From positions 62,001 to 126,000 of the forward strand of contig WNNJ02003276.1 of NCBI GenBank assembly GCA_012934845.2: 64,000 bases of DNA. The letters are read 5' to 3'. The stretch is from Pomphorhynchus laevis. Lineage: Eukaryota > Acanthocephala > Palaeacanthocephala > Echinorhynchida > Pomphorhynchidae. This document shows, in pieces, positions 9,715 through 21,036 of this stretch; within the stretch, counting starts at the first letter, position 1, and every line of letters starts with the position of its first letter. The translations under genes and the position numbers were made by a program. A model generated the notes under the pieces. That model saw only the letters and a list, made by a program, of their open reading frames with translations. It searched no databases and was not told the DNA's origin.

Positions 9715-12700
9715 TTCATACTTAGCTACAATTATCCCGCTCCTCCGTTTCTGTCTCACACATGACCATTGACGTTCCCCTCGCATCAACACCTTACTTT
9801 GCATTGTATAATCTCATTGTTGAACATACTCTCAAGCACACTTCTCGTTCAACTACGGATCAAACTTCCATTCATCTTAATCATCCTGACAATGCAAAAG
9901 GTAAAGCTTTTCACCTCGTACCTCCTCTTTCCTATTCCTTTCCTTCTAAATACCTATCATACTTCTTTATTGTCTTCACGTACTACTTACTATATTTCCC
10001 ACTTGACAGTTATCACCTTTTATCCGTTTAAACACATCCACTAAATCCAGTATTCTCAGTCATCATGCCTAAAAATTGTTTTCCAACATAGTCCAAATGC
10101 GTTCGTGGTACTCTCTCGACGTTTTAAACTTGTTACCACTTCATATAATTGTCGTATCTTTCCTAACTGCTCCCATTCTGATATTGCCTAGCTTAATTCA
10201 GCTCGCACTGAGAAACATCGACATGAAACAAACGTCGGGTCATCACTATCAATCCGTCAAATCAACGGAAATTTTCACGTCGTACACATGAAGCCAAAAA
10301 TCCGATGGTATCCCGTCTCTCCCCCTGTCTTCTTTGCTAGTCGATCTCGCTCCTGGACATACTTTTCGTCTTAGTCTTTTCAACACTCGCTCCATTCTTC
10401 ATAAAGCTGATCTGTTCCTTGATATATTCGATCAATTATCTATCGATATCCTTTGCATTACCTAATCCTGGCATTCTGACTCTGACGATATTACTATTAG
10501 TCGTATATGTCGCTCTGGTTGCTAATAGACTTTTCCATACCTACTGCTTATAACCACGGTGGTATTATTGTCATTGATTGTCACCCAATGTTTCTACCTA
10601 AAATAAATGCTAACATCCGTTCCACCTCGCTCGAATTTCTCATATGCAGATCATCAAATACTTTCCCTCTTGAACTTGTGATTGTATACAGTCCAGGCTC
10701 GGCTGCTTTCTCACGTATGTTCTTCAGCGAGCTTGCAGATTTTTCTCTGTTCATTGTTTAATACTCCTTCTCTTGTTCTGGGTGACTTGTACATTTGTCT
10801 TGATCGCCCGGTTGACTCTGACTCTATCACTCTAACTGACCTTTTTTCTGGTCTTAACTATAAATTACTTTCAACAATCCCCATTCAAATCCTCGGCAGT
10901 GCTCTCGACATCATCGATGTTCCAAACTGCTTAAATGACTATACATCATTGTCAATTACTGATCCTGGTTTGCCCAATCATTTCCCTGTCACTCTTATTC
11001 TTACTCGTCGTCATCCTCCTTCTCCGCCTCCAACATTAGCTACTCCAAGTCGACCCTGCATATTTCTCGATATACCTATTCCCGGCGCAGCCTTGCTCAA
11101 TTCTTTACTATTTTAACTTCCAGTTAGCTATCTGTCTTCCGATGACCTCTGCATTCTGTTTGATTCTGATGTTACGACTATCCTCAATCACCTTCTGGCT
11201 AGTTGACCCCGACGTTTTTAGCGCTTGCGCCATGCTTCCTGGTTCGATTCCGACTCTTGTCTTTCTAAGGGTCGACTCCGTCACTCTTTTCGTGTGTTTA
11301 ATCGTTTTTTAAACGTTCTACTAACTCACTCACTTCAAATCTTCGTACTTCATACCTTTCTCTCCGACGTTGCCATCTCATTCTTATGCGTACTAAACGT
11401 ACTCTCTTTTGGCGAAATCAACTCGAGTCATCTAACTTATTGGAAAATCTTAAATCAAAAATCATAAATCTCACTGGGAAATCTTAAATTCAATTATTTC
11501 ACGATCATCTATCAACACCTTGTAACATAAATCCTTATGAATGTTCTTCTTATCTACAATCTAAGCCGTCTAATTTACTTTCCCTTATACCCATATACCC
11601 CTTATAACTTCCTTGTAACCTCTCTTCTTGAATACTTCCCTCCCAAAGCTATTTCACCTCCTTCAAGTTTCGTCGGATGAAGTTTCCTAGGTTCTTCTGT
11701 CATTACCTGATAAAACATATTTTGACCTAATTTTCACTCACTCGCTTAAAAATATCTGCTCATCTATATCAGCCTTCTTAACTACATTGTTTAACTTGTC
11801 TATCCGTAGCCGCACATTTCCTTCCTACTGGAAATGCGCCGTTGTACAAACTCTTTGAGCGTCTTGTTTTCAATCAAGTTAATGCATATCTATTTTTCTC
11901 CAACTTGTTTCCTCCCTTCCAAGCTGCTTTTCGATCTAATCACTCTACTGAAATTGCACGTTTTAAAGTTTATAACGACTTGCTAATCTCGCGCTATCAA
12001 AAATTATGTAGTGTCATAGTTTCTCTTGATTTATCATATGTTTTTGACATAGTCGATCACTCGATTCTTCTCCATCGTATTCGTCATGATTATGGATTCT
12101 CTTTACCCACTGTAGCTTGGTTTTCTTCATATATATCAAACCGTACTTTTCGCGTGTGTTCTAACTCTTCTCTTTCCCATCCTTCTTCTATCCCGTCCGG
12201 TGTTACACAAGAATCCGTATTAAGCTCTTTGCTTTTCTTTCTTCTCGGTGATTTGTCTTCTATTTATCATACATTTGACTTCAATGTTATTCAATATGCT
12301 GATGACATTATAATCTATGCTCATGCACCTGCATGAGCATAGATGATAATGTCATCGTATTCATGATCTTAGTGTTTCTGCTTCTAACTGTCTTGTCTCA
12401 ATTTTCAATCATCTTTCTTCCCTTCGTCTTACCCTGAATCCTACTAAATCCAAAACAATGTGGATCCTTCCTCGACGCCCCGTCTTAGAACCTCCCTCTG
12501 TATCATTAAATTCTACAATTTTTCCTATCGTTGACAATCTCGTTTTCTTAGACTTCCATATCGACAACCGACTTTTACTTAAACCTTTTGTTAGATATAA
12601 AATACTCTCATCTACTTTGATTCTTCGCAATCTCCGTCAAATTCGTAGATTGATCGATTTCCCTTGTCGTATGACTCATATCTTTTCTCATTTTCTCAAG

Positions 12701-12732
12701 ACCTGATTACTGTCTTGGTCTATTTTCCAACA
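9715..12732 (+). mobile_element. LINE B, nearly full length, 5' portion
   Basis: Pyrimidine-rich 5' region, then a decayed AP-type endonuclease (IDILCIT-stop-SWHSDSDD near 10440-10490, YSPGSA near 10686, LGDLYICLDRP near 10775, ITDPGLPNHFPVTL near 10960). A linker follows (RHASWFDSD near 11225), then RT at 11842-12336 (SLDLSYVFDIVDHSILL, QYADDIIIYAHAPA) and thumb MWILPRRPVL from 12458. Several stops and frame changes are present. At 12301-12356 a ~27-bp inverted copy of the YADD region replaces a few codons. The element is interrupted at about 12733 by a LINE A insertion and resumes at 13668. Confidence 0.8.
12301..12356. repeat. Near-perfect inverted repeat inside the LINE B RT
   Basis: CTATGCTCATGCA at 12315-12327 and its complement at 12330-12342 (loop CC), flanked by GATGACATTAT/ATAATGTCATC. 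The second arm is extra relative to other LINE B copies, where APA is followed by HRI..D. Confidence 0.75.
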
Positions 12733-13667
12733 ACGGATTCTCAAAGCACGTTTGTCTCTGGATACGTGAATTCTTGAGTAGACGTTCCTTTGCTGTGCGA
12801 TTTAGTGATTCTCTTTCTGAATGGTTTTATCTCACTCAAGGTGTTCCACAAGGCTGTATCCTTAGTCCCACTTTGTTTAATATCTACATCAACGAAATCG
12901 CTGAAAATGTTACATGCCAGTGCCTATTATACGCCGATGACATGAAACTGTGGTGCCCTTTATTTCGTGGTTGTTCTAGCTCTCCCCTACTACAATCAGA
13001 TTTGGATAAAGTTAGTAGTTGGTGTTCATCACACGACTTAGTAATCAATGTTAGTAAATGTCGACATATGAGAATTGGTCAATCCCGATTACCTTCTCCT
13101 TATTATCACTTCAGCTCAACAGTTATCGAATCAGTAAATCACTTTACTGATCTAGGTGTTGTTATCTCCACCAATTTAAAATCTCGTCTTCATTCTTCTG
13201 CGATTATTGCAAAATGCCGTAGAATTTTAGGATTTCTTCATCGAAACGTTAGACGACTTGAGCCAAAGGCTTTACGCATTGTATATTCGAGTCTCTTAAA
13301 ATCACATATGATCTATGTATCTCACGCAACACACCCTCAACTGAAATCAGAATTGAGTGAATTCAACAACATTTTGAGAATAGCCACGCACTTGGTTCCG
13401 GCAACTCGCTCCATTCCTTATCCAGTTAGACTAGATACGTTAGGTATAAGATTTATTGAATGCGATCTGTTGATTGCAGATCTTACACTAGTGTGGATGT
13501 CGCTGCGCATGCCTAATCATCCGTGTAAGCAGCTGTTCTGTCTTCGTGAATCCTAAAGGTTACGTCTACATGATTGACCTCGTAAACTCTTGATGTTTTT
13601 TTTCGTTTTTTTTATTCGATGTGATGCTTCCTTACGAGCTTCAGCTCCATCGGAAGTCGACTAATAA
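12733..13667 (+). mobile_element. LINE A inserted into LINE B
   Basis: 5'-truncated LINE A with the long open frame 12774-13556 (260 codons): RSFAVRFSDSLSEWF, GVPQGCILSPTLFNIYINE near 12841-12895, LLYADDMKLW near 12929-12955, KCRHMRIGQSRLP, then a thumb ending LFCLRES. The 3'UTR has GAGCTTCAGCTC and ends CGACTAATAATAA. LINE B sequence (DYCLGLFSN) stops just before it and resumes just after, in the same orientation. The catalytic YADD is intact, but the N-terminal RT and endonuclease are missing. Confidence 0.85.
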
Positions 13668-14206
13668 TAACTCACATAATTCCACCCTTACACTACAACG
13701 CATTTCAACGCAGCCGTCCGAATTCTCTTCCGTCTTCGTCGTTTTGATCATACATCTCACCATCTTGCTTCTTTCGATTTGCCTACCATTTATTCTCATA
13801 TTCAAATTCGTCTTCTTATTGCTTTCATCCTTGTAACTTTTCCTACCCTTTCACTTCTCAATCTTCATTTTCTCGACAATTCTCGTCTGATTTACTGTTC
13901 TCTGCGCTCCCGTAATTCCCATCTTTTGCATCTCCCAAACTACTCAACCTCTTTTGGCTTCCGATACTTCCTTGTGGCTACTCCTCTCTCGTGCAAATCA
14001 TCTGTCCATTCATATACGCCAATCAACATAAATGTCGTGTTTCAAAGGCCAAATCCGATCCCATTTAAACAATTTAACAAATTTACATGTATCTGATCCC
14101 ATTATAACTAATTTATTTTTGACTTTTGTTGTTTTTATTTGTTAGTTAGTGGACGTGTAAGAGTGCATCTGGCACGCATTTGCCACGTTAAATAAATATA
14201 TTATAA
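13668..14206 (+). mobile_element. LINE B, 3' portion after the LINE A insertion
   Basis: Continues the LINE B thumb and C-terminal region (TQPSEFSS is an out-of-frame reading; the genuine frame is full of stops). It ends with the family tail GTGCATCTGGCACGCATT, TGCCACGTTAAATAAATA. Confidence 0.8.
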
Positions 14207-14273
14207 AAAATTGTTGACAATTTCAGCCAAATTGAACACCAAAATTAACAATTAAATCATTGCTTATCTTATC

Positions 14274-14294
14274 AAGACCTTAAGCGGTCTTTTT
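14274..14294 (+). terminator. Terminator-like hairpin with T-run (doubtful)
   Basis: AAGACC, loop TTAAGC, GGTCTT, then TTT. It has the shape of a bacterial intrinsic terminator, but it sits in eukaryotic DNA and may be chance. Confidence 0.2.
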
Positions 14295-14676
14295 ATGCTA
14301 TAAACAACTTCATCTTGACATTTATGTAATATTGCCGAGATAATAAATTGTAAATGACGTAAATCGTCATCTAATCGTGCTTGGTTATTTAAAGCGACAG
14401 ATTCTTTTACGTTTGCAATGATTACACACTATGCACCATTTTGAAAGTCTGCCGTTCTTGGCGCTAGACGAAAATCAGATGTTGATGCCACACTACCAAA
14501 GTGAAGAAATTCATTGATAGTTAATTTCATTTTGTTTTAGAACACTTCTAAAAAGTACATATTTATGTCAGTTTCATGTTGATTTTTACCTGGCATCATT
14601 ACTGAGGGTTTTATGGATTCTAAACCGTGCAACATGTCATAAGCAACATGATCAGTCGTATGAACACAGTAAGGTT

Positions 14677-15144
14677 GTGCAGTTTTTATTGGAGATCGTC
14701 GTTTCGATTCTTGTAACAGTGAGTTGTGAGATATTTCTGAACAGATATCAAATACGTCATCATTCACTCGGTTATACCAGACAGATTATGGGGTGTTGCA
14801 GATATAACTTATATGTCCCTGGAGACATATCGGCGCACTGAGTTACGAAACCGTACATCATTACGTACAGCGATTGTAACAGTTTTTGGCTCCGTCACTG
14901 TCTCAGTAGAGTGCAGTTTTTATTGGAGATCGTCGTTTCGATTCTTGTAACAGTGAGTTGTGAGATATTTCTGAACAGATATCAAATACGTCATCATTCA
15001 CTCGGTTATACCAGACAGATTATGGGGTGTTGCAGATATAACTTATATGTCCCTGGAGACATATCGGCGCACTGAGTTACGAAACCGTACATCATTACGT
15101 ACAGCGATTGTAACAGTTTTTGGCTCCGTCACTGTCTCAGTAGA
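14677..15144. repeat. Perfect 234-bp tandem duplication
   Basis: 14677-14910 is repeated without visible change as 14911-15144. Both copies start GTGCAGTTTTTATTGG and end GTCACTGTCTCAGTAGA. It lies within the coding-like island, and 234 is a multiple of three. Confidence 0.95.
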
Positions 15145-15656
15145 TCAATCAGGAATTTGAGAAAAACTGTCATGCTATGATACATTTTTCAATTGCTTAA
15201 AGCGTTGAACCAACCAATTGATTTGGTAGCAGCCCAAAATCCGTGATAGAACAGTGGTGCGTCACCAATGTCATGACCCAAACCACAATTTGTTGCTACC
15301 GATGTCCAAGTTTGGCAAACACTAGTTAAACATTCCACTTGTATGATTCGATATTCTAATTATGTCTTCGACAGCAACTAATAGCTGTAAATTTTTCAAT
15401 GTATAAATCAATCGATTTTGCCGGAAAATTGTATAATTTATTGTATTAAGTTCATAATATTATGAAATTAAATCAACTTTGTATTAATATTAATATTGTT
15501 ACTATTATTTATCAATGTCTTCTAAATAATGTGAAATACAATTTATTTTCTAATCCTAATAATCTATTGTAAAACCGTTATTAGCAGGATATCAATAATT
15601 GGGTTATGTTTTAATGTTTACCATTCTATCTATGAATAGCTTGTTAACTGATATTA

Positions 15657-16118
15657 CTATCCAAGTGTACTCCTATATACGATTCGCGTTGTTCTTTGGT
15701 GTATAAATCGAATATAAATACAATAGTAGATCAAAATAGTAAATGTAATCATGACTGAGCTCATCGATGTCAAAAGCACATCATGTACCTGATCCTGGAT
15801 TATTTTATTACACCGTGTAGTACTTCGGCAGCCGTCATAATATCCACATTGCAGTTTGCCACATTGTATACATGAATATGAGTAGTATGTTAAAACATCG
15901 TTGTTTTCCATACTGCAATTATACTTGTATGGTATTGTAAAGCATAAGGGATCAAGGCTTGCATTTAAATTGAGTTTGCATTGCGATGTTAAATATTGTA
16001 AATGTCTTAACTCAATTGACATCATGATCGGTAAAGCGATAACAAGCGAGTATAAAATTCCAATACAGCACATCAACCCGTAAAATTCAATATTATCAGT
16101 TAAACTGTACTGAATCAT
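15657..16118 (-). CDS. Putative two-TM protein with a Cys-rich loop, unidentified
   Basis: Single open frame of 153 codons starting at ATG 16118-16116. A short polar N-terminus is followed by a hydrophobic segment at about residues 12-36 (FYGLMCCIGILYSLVIALPI). A ~75-residue loop follows with eight or nine cysteines (CIQCGKLQCGYYDGCRST, TRCNK) and N-glycosylation sites (NAS, NCS). A second hydrophobic segment lies at about 115-137 (MSSVMITFTILIYYCIYI), then a short basic tail. The layout resembles a small membrane protein with an extracellular disulphide-bonded loop. No homologue is recognised, and there is no clear splice site demanding extra exons. It may be a genuine single-exon host gene or one exon of a larger one. 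Confidence 0.5.
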   Translation of the reverse strand: MIQYSLTDNIEFYGLMCCIGILYSLVIALPIMMSIELRHLQYLTSQCKLNLNASLDPLCFTIPYKYNCSMENNDVLTYYSYSCIQCGKLQCGYYDGCRSTTRCNKIIQDQVHDVLLTSMSSVMITFTILIYYCIYIRFIHQRTTRIVYRSTLG

Positions 16119-16539
16119 AGGTGCTTAGCTTTCAATTTGAAATAAATTTAATACCACAAAAATTTAATAATACTAATTGTTAGATTGCAAGTTTTATGAA
16201 AGGAATTTCTAGAAAGATAGCTGGAAGATAGTATCATGTAAAATGTCAGAGTAGTGATTTAAACTGGGATATTTATAATATTATTATAATAACGAAAAGT
16301 ATATTTTTTAGTTTTGAGGCTGCAAATGAAAAGAACCTTCGGAAAGTTGTTTTGACATAGTATCATTTCATCTTTATTTTGTGTTTCATGTACTCTATTT
16401 AATAACAAGTGCCTACAAACAAGCTATTTATTTAAGTTATTTAATTATTATTTAATTAAATATTATTTAATTAATTATTATTTATTCAAGTTATTTATTA
16501 ATTTAAGTTAGTTATTTAACTTAAACAATTTTACTATAT
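16119..16539. other. AT-rich spacer, no gene
   Basis: Only low-complexity ATTATTTAATTA-type sequence (about 16430-16515). Confidence 0.5.
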
Positions 16540-16870
16540 TTGGTTAAATATTCCATTCTGTGTGGAATCCCGTGTTTAATTCTGCGTGAAAATATGTATT
16601 TAATCCAGCATAAAAATGGAGCCAAATACATCCTAATGATGTAGCTTCCTCTGATGTAATGTAATTATAAAAATTAATATTTTATTCCAGTACAGATCAT
16701 GTTATTTATTACCCATTAAACTGATCCACTCAAGAGTTTAAATTTATTTTTAATAATACTTTGGTTAATTATATATTCAACTTTTTATTATTTTATTTTA
16801 CCTTATAGTACCATAGTTTGAAATATTTATCAATTATTTAAATGAATTTTAAAAATACCAAAATCCATAA
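16540..16870 (-). mobile_element. Old P1 (Penelope-like) 3' remnant
   Basis: GGAGCCAAATACATCCTAAT, TTCCTCTGATGTAA, AAGAGTTTAAATTTATTTTT and the ATTTATCAATTATTTAAATG stretch parallel the P1 3' end at 28262-28470 and 28680-28830, with many differences. This is the oldest-looking P1 copy here. Confidence 0.6.
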
Positions 16871-16989
16871 AATAAAAACGTAAAATATCGTTGTTTTAGG
16901 TTGACATCTTTGCGAATATTAATTTTGATTAATAGAATATTATTATATGTAATATATATTTATTCATAATATTATTTCTTATTATAAAG

Positions 16990-17256
16990 ATTAATTTAAC
17001 TTGATTGCATCTGTAAGCCAAAATTATTTTGGCTGTGGCACGCCATTATCTTCACATGTACTGTTCCTATTTTTGATATAGCAGGACGCTACTAATCAGT
17101 CTGGATGAGTCTCATCAGCTGCTGACCCAGACCTACATTTCGCGTTTCGATCCTTATATCTGCTTACTTCGTAACTCATGCTGATCGGATTTGAACTCAG
17201 GACGTCTGTTTCGCGATTCAACGTTACATCCACTAGGCTGACTGCTCTATTTAGGT
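16990..17256 (-). repeat. tRNA-derived SINE, copy 1
   Basis: The minus strand starts with a tRNA-like head: GAGCAGTCAGCCTAGTGG (box A) near 17250 and GAGTTCAAATCCGATC (box B) near 17190. The body follows (ACGAAGTAAGCAG, GCGAAATGTAGGTCTGGGT, CAGCTGATGAGACTCATCC) and then the 3' part GATAATGGCGTGCCACAGCC and ACAGATGCAATCAAG. Length is about 265 bp. Pol III transcription would be expected from an internal promoter of this kind. Confidence 0.7.
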
Positions 17257-17286
17257 GCAGCCCAGACCAATGCAGATCTGGGCTGC
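17257..17286. repeat. Perfect hairpin between two inverted SINE pieces
   Basis: GCAGCCCAGA at 17257-17266 pairs with TCTGGGCTGC at 17277-17286, with a 10-nt loop. SINE sequence runs outward on both sides. Confidence 0.8.
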
Positions 17287-17776
17287 ATAATACCGGTGAG
17301 GATAATGTCGTGCCACAACCATAAGAATTTCAGCTCACAGATGCAATTAAGTTATTAAAAACATTCATTGCAAGTGGCAGAATGAAAAGCTGTGATTTGT
17401 TGGTAGTGAATCACACACATCGGGTAAGTTTCTAATAGATCGTTAGAATACGATCCCCTACCAAAAGTAATATGCAGAAATGTATATCACACATATAAGA
17501 TAGGTTTCTATACCACCTAAGTTGATTAAAAGCGTCCTGATGTATCAAGAATAGTAACAATACCTGTAAGGATAATATCGTGCCACAACCAGAAGAATTT
17601 CAGCTTAGATGCAATCACATGTGCAAGTTAAATTAGAACATTCAATGCAAGTGGCAGCATGAAAAAACTAGTGATCCGGCTAGCGGATTACACACATAAG
17701 GTAGGTTTCTAATAGATCGTTAGAATACGATCCCCTACCAAAAGTAAAATACAGAAATGTATATATACACGACTGG
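17287..17776 (+). repeat. Two ~276-bp tandem units containing the SINE 3' part
   Basis: Each unit has the SINE end (AATGTCGTGCCACAACC or AATATCGTGCCACAACC, AGAATTTCAGCT, GATGCAAT), then a linker with CATTCATTGCAAGTGGCAG and AGATCGTTAGAATACGATCC. Matching points lie 276 bp apart (17362/17638 and 17423/17699). Confidence 0.7.
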
Positions 17777-17777
17777 A

Positions 17778-17993
17778 GCAGCGAGCCTTGTGGATGTAAT
17801 GTTTAATCGCAATAAAGACGTCCTGAATTCAAATCTGATCAGCGCCAGTGTATGGAGTAAGCAGAAAATAAGGCAGAAATGTAGGTATGATCCATCAGCT
17901 GATGTGACCCACCCAGGTTAATTAGTAGCTTCCTAGTGTATCAAGATTAGGAACAATACCTGTAAAGATAATGTCGTGCCACAACCGGAAGGA
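17778..17993 (+). repeat. tRNA-derived SINE, copy 2
   Basis: Head GAGCAGCGAGCCTTGTGG and box-B-like GAATTCAAATCTGATCAGCG, body GTAAGCAGAAAATAAGG and CATCAGCTGATGTGACCCA, end AATGTCGTGCCACAACCGGA. It has the same layout as the antisense copy at 16990-17256. Confidence 0.7.
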
Positions 17994-19379
17994 TAAATAT
18001 TATTTTTAATACTAACACTAATTTAATCATAACACTAGTTTAAAAATATTCTTAGTTATAAAAATTTACAATTAAATTTCAAACTTACACATTACTTGTA
18101 TATAATCCAAACCGGTTAAATTACGTTGCGATCGCTACATTATAATCTTAAAATAGTGTGCAAGTTATATCCATTGCCTTTACTAATAGTTCAGTAAAGA
18201 AAACAACAATGAAGAAAACTACACACATATTAATGATGAAGTGATTGATAAAGACGTCAAAACGTTCTTGTTCGTTAACAGATTAATTGACTCAAACGAA
18301 TACACTTATTCAGTTGGATCAATATGAACCTAAGGAAGTAGCTTTCGATGGTTTGGAATACACAGTATGGACAAACTTAATATCCTTAAAGACTGTTCGC
18401 GCACCCTTGTTTCCTGTCATCATTTCTAGTGTGGCCTTATGAGCTGCGAAATATATTACACATTTGACAACACAATTCATAATTTGAACTCTAAGCTGAC
18501 TGAGATAAAGGATTTGGAGTGCTTTAATGAATTAAGCGTACATCCTAAGAACAAAATATGATTCCCGTCTTTAAATAATCTTCACCGGACAGTGGTTCCA
18601 AATGAATATACGACGAATAAATAAGGCATGCAGAAAGTTAAACCGGATTTATCACGTAGTTAACTCTGTGCTAACTCTATCATCTAGTTAATAAGTTAAC
18701 ACTTATTAATTCTATGCTTGTACCTATTACACCCAAGTACGCAAACAGATCTTTTGATGTTGATAATTCGGATAGCTTTCGGCAAGTTGATATGGTATGC
18801 AGAAACCAATAGGGGGCAGAGAGCGAAATAAATTTGACTCCTGATAATTAAAACGTGTCATCAGTTATCATTTGCAACAAGGAACGTCACATTACAATGG
18901 ATGACAACAAACCCATGCAATGTGTCCTTCTCATTCCGATCATGCCGGACCAATTCCAGCTCTGTGATTAGCCATACTTGATAATGTTGATAGTTACAAA
19001 CATGTGCCCTCATACATGACGTAACTATATACTTCCTAATTCACATTCTTCTAAGCTTTCTCAAAGAAAGCGTGTTATCAAGGAGTACAGTGTTTTGGAG
19101 AATATTAACAGCTTGAATTCCAGTAGTTATTCTGGAAGATCAAGATTCCACTAGTTATCCTGTAAGGTCACTAATACGTCATGATGAAGTAAATAGGTAT
19201 AGATGCGTCATCTTTTGCGGGAGTGCTAAAGCCAAATAAAACCGAACCTAAAAGCGTGTAGATGATATATCCTAATTCAGGTGTATTATTTTCAAGCTAT
19301 TTGATGTTTCTTATAATGAGCTGTTGTTTAGTTTGTCCGTGAACAGCCTTTTTCACTTGCGCTTTAATATAAAATTTTC
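17994..19379. other. Long stretch without a recognisable gene
   Basis: No domain was recognised in any frame. The 3' half may be the decayed 5' portion of the LINE A copy that becomes recognisable at 19380, but I could not find endonuclease motifs. Confidence 0.4.
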
Positions 19380-20510
19380 GGAAGTACTCAAATGGAGGAT
19401 GTAAAACATTTGCTAGTAAGGCGCCTCTGGCAGAAGGTCAACTAAGTAGCTCTTTTGCAATATGCCGACTCCCTCAATCTTAGCGTCTACGGTCTAGATG
19501 TGGAAGATTGTTGGAAAGCAATAAGTTACAAACTAGTACATATTTCAGATAAATTTGACTCTCTTACGGATGTTGACAAGATCAAAAACAAAACACCAGC
19601 GTGGTAGGATTTAGAATTGAGAAAAATTTTAAAGGTCGTAACTATATGGTCAAAAAGTCTAAGAGATAAATCTCTTATACCACAATACAAGTTCTTACGT
19701 ACTGATTTCAGGAGGTTTATAATATCAAAACGGCGGAATTATGCGATGACTTTAGCGAATTCGGCTACTAGACATCCTAAAAGGTTTTAGTCATTTGCGA
19801 GGGGAATAATAAAGTTTCTCATTCAATTTCCGTATTATGTGTAGGTGACGATATTGTGCTGTCTCAAAAGGAAATTGCCGAGAGCTTTGCGGATGCATTT
19901 CAATGATGTAAAATTTCATTCACTTTAAAAAAGAAACTCCTCTGTAAGATTTAACTTCATTCTCTCTTATCTGGACTCCATTTTAGGTGAGTTTTGCATT
20001 ATGTGGTTTTTTCCGTTTTCTGCTTCATGTCTCGATGGCATTAGTTTATAGCTCTTACGCCTTTTGAGTTATCAACTCAGTTACCCTATCGCAGCTCTGT
20101 TCCAACAGTCTTTAGATAGACAGGAAATATCGATGGATTGGAAGGAAGCGACTATAGTACCAATTTATAAGAAAGGTAACTTTTGAACCCTGTAAATATC
20201 TGCCGGTTAGTTTAACTAGTCATGTTAGTAAAATCATGGAGCGTATTATTAGCAAACACATTACATCTTATTTACAGAGTTCCAATCAGTTATCTACGAT
20301 TCAACACGGCTTCTATAAAGGAATATCGTGTTTGACAAATTTGTTTGTGCTAGGGAATCGTGGGTAGATTTACCATCTTAAAGAGCTACGGTCGACGTTC
20401 TGTTCTTTGACTTCAGTCGGGCCTTTGAACGAGTTCCGGATGTTCTTTTTGAAGCATTACGTAATTGCAGGATTGATAGCTATCTTGTTGGCTAGATAGG
20501 AAATTTCACT
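19380..20510 (+). mobile_element. LINE A, pre-RT linker and RT N-terminal half, decayed
   Basis: Typical CR1-like linker DVDKIKNKTPAW near 19568-19605, then SLRDKSLIPQYKFLRTDFRR. RT fingers WKEATIVPIYKKGN near 20142-20185, SLTSHVSKIMERIISKHITS and FFDFSRAFERVPD near 20400-20445. Stops and frame changes are frequent. Homology is lost near 20510. Confidence 0.75.
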
Positions 20511-20729
20511 TTTTCATGTTCGTGTAGATATTTTATCTTGCTGTATTTCTCAACATTTCTTCGATCTTATTCAACCGTTAATTGACGAGTAGCAGCTCGA
20601 TCTTGATTATCTCTCAATCGTACTTGTTTCAAGGCTTAGACATTTAATTCGTTGACTCGTAAATCGAAATAATTTACGGTACTCGCTTAAAGTTTATATT
20701 TACGTCTTTTGGCTGTCGATTAACACCGT

Positions 20730-21036
20730 TTGGATAACTAATATATGTGTCAGGCCACATATTTAATACGGTATTGAGGCATCTTTTTTTATGACCAAAG
20801 GTGAAATCGAGGATTTTTCGGCGAGGTATTAAATTGTCTAAAAATGATATCAACAAAATTATACTGACAGGCTGTCAATTTTTGATATGCAGAGTATCCG
20901 CGCTAGACTGTTTTCATTAGATATGACAGCAAAGTGGCATATGGTCAGAATCCAAGATGATACCCCTCCAAATACATTACCTCAAATGGCAGGTGTGCCT
21001 TAAGGGTCCGTTACTTTTCAACTTTTTCATAAACAT
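20730..21036 (+). mobile_element. LINE A, two short fragments out of normal order
   Basis: 20730-20990 matches the thumb and C-terminal stretch at 21985-22240 (CAGGCCACATATTTAATACG; GAAATCGAGGATTTT). 20990-21075 then reads a more N-terminal RT part (GVP, PLLFNFFINIIMM, LAYADDA), so the order of the domains is reversed. Confidence 0.65.

Larger units (their letters stand above)
14250..15420 (-). pseudogene. Unidentified coding-like island
   Basis: The minus strand reads plausible protein in separate pieces. One is near 15200-15330 (SVATNCGLGHDIGDAPLFYH). Another is 14537-14767 (MNDDVFDICSEISHNSLLQ, then YCVHTTDHVAYDMLHGLES). A third is about 14290-14530 (MKLTINEFLHFGSV, LDDDLRHLQFIISAIL). Composition is less AT-rich than the flanks. 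I recognise no family. The pieces are not in one continuous frame and the middle carries a tandem duplication. It could be a transferred, viral or endosymbiont-derived segment, or decayed host coding sequence. Confidence 0.35.

Noticed and set aside
16115-16131. Shared 14-mer AGCTAAGCACCTAT near the two membrane ORFs (16.1 and 30.3 kb)
   Set aside because: Different relative orientation and position, and such a length can match by chance in 64 kb of AT-rich DNA.
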